5,781 nucleotides of DNA. It comes from RGIG8767 sp045531685 (GTDB lineage Bacteria; Bacillota; Clostridia; Lachnospirales; Lachnospiraceae). The number at the start of each line of letters is the position of its first letter. Within the stretch, counting starts at the first letter, position 1. A program made the position numbers and the translations under genes. Under the pieces are notes generated by a model. It saw nothing but the letters and a program-made list of their open reading frames with translations. It searched no databases and was not told the origin of the DNA. Below, piece by piece: positions 1 to 4,572 of this stretch. The DNA lies in the NCBI GenBank assembly GCA_045531685.1, contig JAZSEL010000124.1, positions 1-5,781 of the forward strand. The letters are read 5' to 3'.

Positions 1-1
1 T

Positions 2-100
2 AATCCAATAGGAACAAGCAGCAAAGGAAAACCATTATATACTTTAAAAGTAGTTGTTGATGAGGCAGGAAATGTAATCACTGCATTTCCTAAAAAGTAG
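2..100 (+). CDS. C-terminal end of a polymorphic toxin (5' part outside the window)
   Basis: An open frame enters from the left edge and ends at TAG 98-100, giving 32 residues that include GTSSKGKPLYTLKVVVD and end in GNVITAFPKK. The short hydrophobic beta strands and the VVVDE..GNVITAFP ending resemble the C-terminal sheet of secreted RNase toxins of the BECR/EndoU-like fold. That resemblance is from memory of the fold and is not proof. The stop codon is followed at once by an AGGAGG site and a small acidic protein gene, the usual toxin-tail then immunity order. Whether the toxin is full length or only a displaced tail, like the others downstream, cannot be seen here. The coding frame and its being a toxin end are fairly likely; the catalytic class is tentative. 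Confidence 0.6.
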   Translation, partial: NPIGTSSKGKPLYTLKVVVDEAGNVITAFPKK

Positions 101-107
101 AAGGAGG
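101..107 (+). promoter_or_regulatory. Shine-Dalgarno site AAGGAGG for the first immunity gene
   Basis: AAGGAGG starts directly after the toxin stop TAG (98-100) and lies 8 bases before ATG 116. It fixes that start and shows that toxin tail and immunity gene are cotranscribed. Confidence 0.8.
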
Positions 108-115
108 TTGTTGGA

Positions 116-448
116 ATGAATTTTTATATAGGTAATTCAATAGATGAAATTGATGAACAAGATGTCAATGTAGAATTTAGCGATGAGTTGATTGATTTTA
201 TCTATAAGATGAGAGACCGGACATCTTTTGATATGAGTAAATTGTATAAAATTGATCCTTATGATGATGTTGAAGTTTCTAAAAATGATTTATGTCAAAT
301 GGCTGAAATATGCAAATATATATTGGACTCAGCGTTGCTTCAGGATTACGAGGAGACAGGTGAAGGAAGACAAATGGTACAAGATTTATTAGAGATTATC
401 CAAAAAGCGATTACAAGAGGATTGGGATTAGTTTCAATAGGAGATTGA
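116..448 (+). CDS. Putative immunity protein, 110 aa
   Basis: A small, acidic, cytosolic-looking protein with no signal peptide or membrane segment. It starts MNFYIGNSIDEIDEQDV, is rich in D and E in its first half, and ends in a helical stretch (about residues 58 to 104). The start is ATG 116, with AAGGAGG 8 bases upstream. I do not recognise the family. The immunity call is inferred from size, charge and position: the gene sits 15 bases after the stop of a toxin C-terminus, and the same order recurs twice more in the window. If correct, it would bind and neutralise the toxin whose last 32 codons lie at 2-100. About 200 bp without a complete gene follow, holding a relic of another toxin. Confidence 0.7.
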   Translation: MNFYIGNSIDEIDEQDVNVEFSDELIDFIYKMRDRTSFDMSKLYKIDPYDDVEVSKNDLCQMAEICKYILDSALLQDYEETGEGRQMVQDLLEIIQKAITRGLGLVSIGD

Positions 449-484
449 TAATCTGAATTATCTAGCTCAAATTTCGAGTTTTAA

Positions 485-643
485 ATAAATTTACAAAAAA
501 GGCCCACCGCCTACATTATAGGAGAAGCAAAGTTAAAAGGATTAAGGCTAGAACTAGAAGAGATTTTTAGAATGGAAGTGGATATTTCGATAATTAAACA
601 GGGTGGAACATTTGATAATCCACCCTTTATTCCATTTGAGTAG
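485..643 (+). pseudogene. Toxin C-terminal relic ending GGTFDNPPFIPFE
   Basis: The frame is open from 485 (stop TAA 482-484 just upstream) to TAG 641-643 and has no plausible start of its own. Its last ~47 codons read as protein: RPTAYIIGEAKLKG, then a charged helix (LRLELEEIFRME), then GGTFDNPPFIPFE. The ending looks like a folded toxin C-terminus, and the frame runs directly into the SD of the next small gene. Protein-like sequence seems to begin near 497-502, where AAAAGG encodes the Arg of RPTAY; the bases upstream look non-coding. I read this as the tail of a displaced toxin carried along with its immunity gene. The family is not recognised. It is unlikely to be translated as an active protein. 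Confidence 0.55.
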
Positions 644-647
644 GAGG
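642..647 (+). promoter_or_regulatory. Shine-Dalgarno site AGGAGG overlapping the relic's stop codon
   Basis: AGGAGG overlaps TAG 641-643 and lies 6 bases before ATG 654. A nearer ATG at 648 touches the SD and is followed immediately by TAA, so 654 is the functional start. Confidence 0.8.
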
Positions 648-653
648 ATGTAA

Positions 654-1016
654 ATGTACAATGATTTATATTGTAAGGTGTTTATCGACACTAATTTAAG
701 TTATGGAGAATTTTTTTCGAAAATAATGAACTATATTGATGGGAAAAAAGAGTCATTTAGTTATGTTGTTACAGATTGGTGTGATATATTTATTCAAAAG
801 AATAAAGAATATAATATTGAGCAATATATGCTGGATTCTTCAGATTTTTTATATTGGAAATATTACTTAAATATAGAACCACAGCATATTGATGAACACA
901 AATATATAAAAAATATTGCTAATCTGCTTAGCTATTTGAGAAAATATTGTAAAAGAGTGGTTATTGCATGTGATTTCGAAGATGAGGTAAATAGTATGGA
1001 GAACTTCCATATGTAA
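654..1016 (+). CDS. Putative immunity protein, 120 aa, with possibly altered C-terminus
   Basis: A small soluble protein starting MYNDLYCKVFIDTNLSYGEF, rich in Tyr, Asp and Lys, with no signal peptide or membrane segment. The start is fixed by AGGAGG 6 bases upstream. The family is not firmly recognised; its place after a toxin tail (485-643) suggests it neutralises that toxin. The core appears complete through the YLRKYCKRVVIACDFEDEV strand (about residues 93 to 112). The last residues, SMENFHM, overlap in another frame the point where the next toxin fragment becomes open (995 onward), and the stop TAA lies inside that fragment's codons for PYVKI. The native C-terminus may therefore have been replaced by recombination. 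Loss of a few residues need not abolish function. Confidence 0.7.
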   Translation: MYNDLYCKVFIDTNLSYGEFFSKIMNYIDGKKESFSYVVTDWCDIFIQKNKEYNIEQYMLDSSDFLYWKYYLNIEPQHIDEHKYIKNIANLLSYLRKYCKRVVIACDFEDEVNSMENFHM

Positions 1017-1057
1017 AAATAAGTACTACAGGCCAAAGTGGACGAGTTTGGGGGAAG

Positions 1058-1600
1058 GTGTTTGGGGAGGGCAGTATACCTTATGAAACGAAACTACTTG
1101 AGAAAAGCGATTATGGAAAAGTTATCATCACGAAAGAGTTTACTAGTAATCCATTTCTAGAGAATGGAAAGCGGAAACCAAATATAAAATATGCAGCAGG
1201 AGAACACAACTATTATTATGAGACGGATGAATTGGGCAGGATTTGTAAATGCTCGGCAGATGAACTTAAATTAAAGGAGCATCTTGGCAGGCTAAAACAT
1301 AATCCAAACACGCCGGGAAAATTGGAGGGAGACCATGCAGGACATCTTGTTGCCGATGTATTTGGCGGCTCCCCAGAACTTGACAATCTTGTTTCGCAGG
1401 CAAAGGATGTTAATTTCAAACAGTATCGGGATATTGAGCGGGTATGGGAAAAGGCGTTGAAAAAGATTCCCCCCGACGAAATCACTGACTTAAAGATAGA
1501 AATAATATATGATGGCAAAAATACAAGGCCAACGGCTTTTAAAATAAAATATAAAATTAATGGTAAACTTATAAAAGTACCGGCAATACCCAATAATTAG
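1058..1600 (+). CDS. Displaced C-terminal DNA/RNA non-specific endonuclease toxin module (NucA/Endonuclea_NS_2 type)
   Basis: The protein matches the pattern of metal-dependent HNH/beta-beta-alpha nucleases of the bacterial NS_2 type. Residue numbers count from GTG 1058. The active-site block is LEGDHAGHLVADVFGG (89-104), with His96 as expected general base. NLVSQAKDVNFKQY follows, where Asn119 is a candidate metal ligand, then ERVWEKAL, and a C-terminal sheet with RPTAFKIKY and the ending VPAIPNN. The family degrades DNA and RNA in target cells. The frame is open back to 995, and the extra codons (PYVKISTTGQSGRVWGK) also read as protein, so GTG 1058 is only a nominal start. There is no in-frame ATG and no proper SD. 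It therefore looks like the 3' part of a larger secreted toxin, displaced from its delivery domains. A YezG-type immunity gene follows 10 bases later, the pairing known from B. subtilis YeeF and YezG. Both catalytic residues are intact, so the domain could be active if fused to a translated N-terminus. Confidence 0.75.
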   Translation: MFGEGSIPYETKLLEKSDYGKVIITKEFTSNPFLENGKRKPNIKYAAGEHNYYYETDELGRICKCSADELKLKEHLGRLKHNPNTPGKLEGDHAGHLVADVFGGSPELDNLVSQAKDVNFKQYRDIERVWEKALKKIPPDEITDLKIEIIYDGKNTRPTAFKIKYKINGKLIKVPAIPNN

Positions 1601-1604
1601 GAGG
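1599..1604 (+). promoter_or_regulatory. Shine-Dalgarno site AGGAGG, repeated before each YezG-type gene
   Basis: AGGAGG overlaps the toxin stop TAG (1598-1600) and precedes ATG 1611 by 6 bases. The same junction, TAGGAGGAAGACAATG, recurs at 2149-2164 and 2700-2715. It sets the start of all three paralogs at MFEDEF rather than at upstream in-frame ATGs, which lie in the toxin-tail codons. Confidence 0.85.
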
Positions 1605-1610
1605 AAGACA

Positions 1611-2054
1611 ATGTTTGAAGATGAATTTTCAGCGTTACAGGCAGATATGGTGGATATCTGCAATGAGTATTCAAAGGGGGTGGCTGACAAAATCTTTATT
1701 TATGCCGCAAATGAAGGAATGATTCTTGCCCAGCATTTTTATTGTATAAGCAATAAAATATTTGACTGCCATAAATTAAATGATACAGATTTACAAATTG
1801 AGTTTGATGTGTCTGATGACTGCCAAGAACAAGTCCTAGATATTTTAAATGAAGACATTCAAAGGCTCCAATCTCTTTGTGAGAAATATGATCAGCCTGT
1901 GCCCAAGCTTATGAAGCTGGTATATGAGCCAAAGACAAAGAAATTCAATGGGGAGTATAAATACGAAAATCAAACAACGGATGAAGTTTCTGTGTTTGAT
2001 AATTATGATGCATGGTTTGAAGAGGAAAAATCCAGACTCGAAAAGCAAGGATAA
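1611..2054 (+). CDS. YezG/DUF600-type immunity protein, paralog 1
   Basis: 147 aa, acidic and soluble. It resembles the YezG (DUF600) immunity family, which binds and inhibits nuclease toxins such as YeeF. It has an N-terminal helix (FSALQADMVDICNEYS), a central beta region (about 27 to 67), a helix (70 to 92) and the family-like block KLVYEPKTKKFNGEYKYE (102 to 119), ending in a helical tail with AWFEEEKSRLEKQG. It lies 10 bases downstream of the only nearly complete nuclease module in the window, so it is the most likely cognate inhibitor. It differs from paralogs 2 and 3 at residue 22 (Lys instead of Cys) and strongly at about 46 to 75. Residues 31 to 45 and 77 to 105 match paralog 3 much better than paralog 2. 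Confidence 0.85.
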   Translation: MFEDEFSALQADMVDICNEYSKGVADKIFIYAANEGMILAQHFYCISNKIFDCHKLNDTDLQIEFDVSDDCQEQVLDILNEDIQRLQSLCEKYDQPVPKLMKLVYEPKTKKFNGEYKYENQTTDEVSVFDNYDAWFEEEKSRLEKQG

Positions 2055-2074
2055 TGTACTCTTCAAAACCAATG

Positions 2075-2151
2075 CAAGGCCAACGGCTTTTAAAATAGAG
2101 TATTGTATCAACGGAGATTTAGTTGATGTGCCACCAATACCCAATAATTAG
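2075..2151 (+). pseudogene. Nuclease toxin tail relic before immunity paralog 2
   Basis: These codons read ARPTAFKIEYCINGDLVDVP, then PIPNN and TAG 2149-2151. This is homologous to the last 25 residues of the endonuclease ending at 1600 but of a different variant (IEYCINGDLVD against IKYKINGKLIK). The catalytic part is absent. The same frame is open further upstream only because it overlaps paralog 1 in another phase; codons just before (VLFKTN) might be a few more toxin residues or simply spacer. It marks a nuclease toxin whose catalytic part was lost while its immunity gene stayed. Confidence 0.8.
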
Positions 2152-2161
2152 GAGGAAGACA

Positions 2162-2605
2162 ATGTTTGAAGATGAATTTTCAGCGTTACAGGCAGATATG
2201 GTGGATATCTGCAATGAGTATTCATGTGGTGTGGCTGACAAAATATTCATTCATATAGCCTATGAAGGATTATTAAATGCCGAGTACTTCTATATAATAA
2301 ATGGGAAAATTGTTGAAAGGCATAAGCTTCTTGATTCTGGTCTTGCTGTTGATTTTGATGTTTCTGTTGATTGTCAAACACAAGTTTTAGATATTCTTAA
2401 AGAAGATACAAGAAAAATAAAATCAGTATGTGATAAATATAATCAACCAATGCCAACAGAGATGAAGCTGGTATATGAGCCAAAGACAAAGAAATTCAAT
2501 GCAGAATATAAATACGAAAATCAAACAACGGATGAAGTTTCTGTATTTGATATTCAAGAAGCATGGTTTGAAGAAGAAAAATCCAGACTCGAAAAGCAAG
2601 GATAA
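2162..2605 (+). CDS. YezG/DUF600-type orphan immunity protein, paralog 2
   Basis: 147 aa, same architecture and length as its neighbours. Residues 1 to 30 differ from paralog 1 only at position 22, and 99 to 147 are nearly identical to the other two (two changes near 131-133). The segment 31 to 98 is the most divergent of the three: HIAYEGLLNAEYFYIINGKI, then VERHKLLDSG and later KEDTRKIKSVCDKYNQPMP. The start is ATG 2162 with AGGAGG 6 bases upstream; an in-frame upstream ATG at 2123 is rejected because it lies in toxin-tail codons and lacks an SD. With no complete toxin beside it, it is an orphan immunity gene. By inference it protects against nuclease variants delivered by neighbouring cells, with the divergent middle setting specificity. 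Confidence 0.85.
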   Translation: MFEDEFSALQADMVDICNEYSCGVADKIFIHIAYEGLLNAEYFYIINGKIVERHKLLDSGLAVDFDVSVDCQTQVLDILKEDTRKIKSVCDKYNQPMPTEMKLVYEPKTKKFNAEYKYENQTTDEVSVFDIQEAWFEEEKSRLEKQG

Positions 2606-2625
2606 TATACTCTTCAAAACCAATG

Positions 2626-2702
2626 CAAGGCCAACGGCTTTTAAAATAGAGTATTGTATCAACGGAGATTTAGTTGATGTGCCGGCAATACCCAATAATT
2701 AG
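2626..2702 (+). pseudogene. Nuclease toxin tail relic before immunity paralog 3
   Basis: This encodes the same tail as the relic at 2075-2151 (RPTAFKIEYCINGDLVDVP) except for AIPNN in place of PIPNN, a change shared with the complete module at 1600. It ends at TAG 2700-2702, overlapping the next SD. It is a remnant of a second lost nuclease or a copy made by the 551-bp duplication; the near identity of the two relics favours duplication. Confidence 0.8.
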
Positions 2703-2712
2703 GAGGAAGACA

Positions 2713-3156
2713 ATGTTTGAAGATGAATTTTCAGCGTTACAGGCAGATATGGTGGATATCTGCAATGAGTATTCATGTGGTGTGGCTGACAAAATCTTTA
2801 TTTATGCCGCAAATGAAGGAATGATTCTTACCCAGCATTTTTATTGTATTAATACTAATCTTTATAAATGTAGTAAACTCAATAATACGGGATTAACAGT
2901 TAGTTTTGATGTATCTATTGATTGTCAAAGGCAAGTATTAAATATCTTAAATGAAGACATTCAAAAAATCCAATCTCTTTGTGAGAAATATGATCAGCCT
3001 GTGCCCAAGCTTATGAAGCTGGTATATGAGCCAAAGACAAAGAAATTCAATGCGGAATATAAATACGAAAATCAAACAACGGATGAAATTTCTGTGTTTG
3101 ATAATTATGATGCATGGTTTGAAGAGGAAAAATCCAGACTCGAAAAGCAAGGATAA
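2713..3156 (+). CDS. YezG/DUF600-type orphan immunity protein, paralog 3 (mosaic)
   Basis: 147 aa. It looks like a mosaic of the other two. Residue 22 is Cys, as in paralog 2; residues 31 to 45 (YAANEGMIL.QHFYCI) are those of paralog 1; 46 to 75 are unlike either (NTNLYKCSKLNNTGLTVSF); and 77 to 147 again follow paralog 1 with few changes. The start is ATG 2713 with AGGAGG 6 bases upstream. The gene stop (TAA 3154-3156) overlaps an ATG that is in frame with the downstream lipoprotein, but that ATG has no SD. No toxin is left beside it, so it is an orphan immunity gene in the same presumed operon. Target specificity is unknown. Confidence 0.85.
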   Translation: MFEDEFSALQADMVDICNEYSCGVADKIFIYAANEGMILTQHFYCINTNLYKCSKLNNTGLTVSFDVSIDCQRQVLNILNEDIQKIQSLCEKYDQPVPKLMKLVYEPKTKKFNAEYKYENQTTDEISVFDNYDAWFEEEKSRLEKQG

Positions 3157-3177
3157 TGTACTCTTCAAAACCAATGC

Positions 3178-3184
3178 AAGGAGG
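3178..3184 (+). promoter_or_regulatory. Shine-Dalgarno site AAGGAGG for the lipoprotein gene
   Basis: AAGGAGG lies exactly at the end of the tandem array (CAAGG 3177-3181) and 13 bases before GTG 3198. The spacing is somewhat long. It supports GTG 3198, which also places the signal peptide at the N-terminus, over ATG 3156. Confidence 0.55.
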
Positions 3185-3197
3185 AGATTTTACAACT

Positions 3198-3812
3198 GTG
3201 AAAGAAATCGTTTCATTTATATTAGGATTGCTATGGATTCTATTGTTAGCATCCTGTGCCGATAAGCGGGTAGTGGCGATACTTGAGGAAATTGGGGAGC
3301 GGGAAGAAATCCTGATGAGGAGAAACCTGCCGCTCGCCCAGTTCCAGCAGGAAACTGAAAAAATAGTGCAACTTTATGAGCAGGCCATTCAGTTGCAGCC
3401 CAAAGAGTGGAAGCATTACTTGAACAAATGTAACTTGTACAAATGGGTTTATTTTTGGTATATAGGGCCACAGGAGCTAAGCGAACAAGACATTTTTATT
3501 GCCATGGAAAAGGTTGTCACTGAGTATGTGAATAAGTATGGTTGGAAAGGCCCTGCTGCCATGTCCTATGCCATGGTGAACCATGCCCTTGGCAGATATG
3601 ACAAGGCCGAGCCTGTCTATCAGTCAATATATAATCCCCAGCACAAATACAACATGATAGATCCATCCATCGCCGATGTCCGAAACTTTGTGGCTGGATA
3701 TTTTCTGGGGAAAATAAGTCTGGACACGTTTGAGGGAACGATGTATGAATATTTCATTGAAGAAATTGAAGAAGGAACTTTTTTCATGAACAGCATTGCT
3801 ACAGATTTGTAA
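3198..3812 (+). CDS. Lipoprotein with TPR-like helices, unknown function
   Basis: 204 aa from GTG 3198. Residues 1 to 20 form a lipoprotein signal peptide: VKEIVSF, a hydrophobic core, and the lipobox LASC with Cys20 as the lipid-modified residue. Lipid modification would place it outside the cytoplasmic membrane. The mature part is mostly helical. It has a TPR-like motif near 54 to 68 (IVQLYEQAIQLQP) and another near 121 to 145 (AMSYAMVNHALGRYDKAEPV), a pattern of scaffold or binding proteins. An ATG start at 3156 would add 14 residues (MYSSKPMQGGDFTT) before the signal peptide and is less likely. The gene follows the immunity array within about 40 bases, and its base composition is less AT-rich than the immunity genes. 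It may be an immunity protein for a toxin acting in the cell envelope, but that is inferred from context only. Confidence 0.7.
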   Translation: MKEIVSFILGLLWILLLASCADKRVVAILEEIGEREEILMRRNLPLAQFQQETEKIVQLYEQAIQLQPKEWKHYLNKCNLYKWVYFWYIGPQELSEQDIFIAMEKVVTEYVNKYGWKGPAAMSYAMVNHALGRYDKAEPVYQSIYNPQHKYNMIDPSIADVRNFVAGYFLGKISLDTFEGTMYEYFIEEIEEGTFFMNSIATDL

Positions 3813-3940
3813 TGTTAGACATATACTTTGTTCAAGAAGATCAAACTGAAAGCCCTTACGATTGCGGAGCACCACAATTTATAACACCATTGAATGTACG
3901 TGATATGAAAACTTTGGGCATAGTCACTGAAGTGGAATAG
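3812..3940 (+). CDS. Small ORF of 42 codons, possibly the broken start of a gene
   Basis: The ATG overlaps the preceding stop (TAATG, 3810-3814), which would allow translational coupling; no SD is present. The product starts MLDIYFVQEDQTESPYDCG and ends at TAG 3938-3940. Past this TAG the same frame stays open for 16 more codons (AEAAEKQVEDSEERWE) to TGA 3989-3991, overlapping the start of the next gene. This may be a real small protein, a truncated gene, or a gene interrupted by a point nonsense mutation. I do not recognise it. The 3813-3981 gap holds nothing else that I can see. Confidence 0.35.
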   Translation: MLDIYFVQEDQTESPYDCGAPQFITPLNVRDMKTLGIVTEVE

Positions 3941-3981
3941 GCGGAAGCAGCGGAAAAGCAGGTGGAGGATAGTGAGGAAAG

Positions 3982-4563
3982 ATGGGAATGATGATTATAC
4001 GCCTGTTGATAAAAAAACTCCTTGTAATTTCGAAATACTTGGTTATTATGTTCCTCGTTGGAATCATTGGACTATGCCTCTATATCTTTGCGGAAGTCCA
4101 CTTTTCCCAATATGAGCCTCGTGGTTACACCTCTCCTTACGACAGGGATGTTTCCGCCTTGTTTGTCGGTGTTGGGCATGACATGGATTTTGCTGCAAAG
4201 CTGGATAGAATTTGTGCCCTTGCAGGGAGTATGGACGAAGTGCAGGGGATGACTGGCGTGGTTATCAATTTTGGGGAAGACAATAGTGTGCAGTCGTTTA
4301 CCGTCACTTTCCAGCTGGAAAGCAAGTGGCCTTTCTTAGGGCAGATGATCGTGAGGGCAGACGGAGCTGCCTGCCAAGAGTATATCCACTGGAGATACTC
4401 CAGAAAAGAAAAAATCCTTCACACAAGCTGGGTGTTAGAGCAATCTTGTAATTACATGAACATGGTGCAAGAAGAGTCGCTAGCTGTTCAACAGGTAAGG
4501 ATTTCTGCTGGAGGAATAAAAATATATTTTGTAGAAAGAGCGGTGCAGACCTTGGGGAAGTGA
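3982..4563 (+). CDS. Membrane-anchored protein of unknown function, 193 aa
   Basis: Residues 1 to 16 are basic and amphipathic (RLLIKKLL). A single transmembrane segment spans about 17 to 37 (SKYLVIMFLVGIIGLCLYIF). The remaining ~155 residues form a soluble domain, probably extracytoplasmic by the positive-inside rule. The segment with beta-strand character, VVINFGEDNSVQSFTVTFQ (about 92 to 110), suggests a compact alpha/beta domain. I do not recognise the family. The start ATG 3982 has a short GAGG at 3974-3977; ATG 3988 is an alternative with a similar N-terminus. The next gene starts 9 bases after its stop, so the two are likely cotranscribed. It could be a membrane-bound immunity protein or an accessory factor for the hydrolase downstream; the sequence does not decide. 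Confidence 0.7.
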   Translation: MGMMIIRLLIKKLLVISKYLVIMFLVGIIGLCLYIFAEVHFSQYEPRGYTSPYDRDVSALFVGVGHDMDFAAKLDRICALAGSMDEVQGMTGVVINFGEDNSVQSFTVTFQLESKWPFLGQMIVRADGAACQEYIHWRYSRKEKILHTSWVLEQSCNYMNMVQEESLAVQQVRISAGGIKIYFVERAVQTLGK

Positions 4564-4572
4564 CGATAGTGT

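Larger units (their letters stand above)
1524..3181 (+). repeat. Tandem array, three units of exactly 551 bp (toxin tail + SD + immunity gene)
   Basis: The units run 1524-2074, 2075-2625 and 2626-3176, followed by a closing CAAGG at 3177-3181. Each starts CAAGGCCAACGGCTTTTAAA, inside the codons for RPTAF of the nuclease C-terminus, and continues through the toxin stop, the SD, a 444-bp immunity gene and 20 bases of spacer. Equivalent points are all 551 bases apart (for example the starts 1611, 2162 and 2713). Identity is near complete over the first ~60 bases and the last ~140 bases of each immunity gene, but low in the middle. The toxin-tail segment of unit 1 differs from those of units 2 and 3. 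After 3181 the sequence is unrelated. The exact period with divergent cores suggests tandem duplication followed by replacement or fast divergence of the cores. Confidence 0.9.

Noticed and set aside
464..490. CTCAAATTTCGAG then TTTT after the first immunity gene, a possible terminator
   Set aside because: Only three GC-flanked pairs match in register (CTC with GAG) and the AT part is offset by one base; too weak to call.
600..626. Hairpin AGGGTGG...CCACCCT followed by TTTAT, terminator-like
   Set aside because: The stem is 7 bp with a 13-base loop and no T run, and it lies in codons for GGTFDNPPF of the toxin relic, directly before an SD. A terminator here would silence the next immunity gene.
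1216..1593. Long minus-strand open frame opposite the nuclease module
   Set aside because: It mirrors a frame with clear nuclease motifs, has no SD, and its hydrophobic composition is what antisense of K- and N-rich codons gives. The same holds for the minus-strand frames opposite the three immunity genes (within 1845-2144, 2423-2695 and 2947-3174).
1924..2151. 75-codon + strand frame starting MSQRQRNSM and ending in the toxin tail, repeated at 2475-2702 and, with another end, at 3026-3265
   Set aside because: Most of each lies out of phase within an immunity gene's conserved 3' part, with no SD. Only the final ~25 codons of the first two are real toxin sequence.
2123..2161. Upstream in-frame ATG extending immunity paralog 2 by 13 residues (likewise at 2674 for paralog 3)
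   Set aside because: These codons are toxin-tail DNA read in another phase. The strong SD sits between this ATG and ATG 2162, and paralog 1 has the same start at MFEDEF.
1524..3181. Repeat array as CRISPR, integron attC array or insertion sequence
   Set aside because: The repeats are 551 bp and contain genes. There are no short palindromic repeats with uniform spacers, no attC-like hairpins between genes, and no transposase or terminal inverted repeats.
4058..4252. 64-codon + strand frame inside the membrane-protein gene
   Set aside because: It overlaps out of phase a longer frame with a clear membrane segment and operonic spacing, and has no SD of its own.
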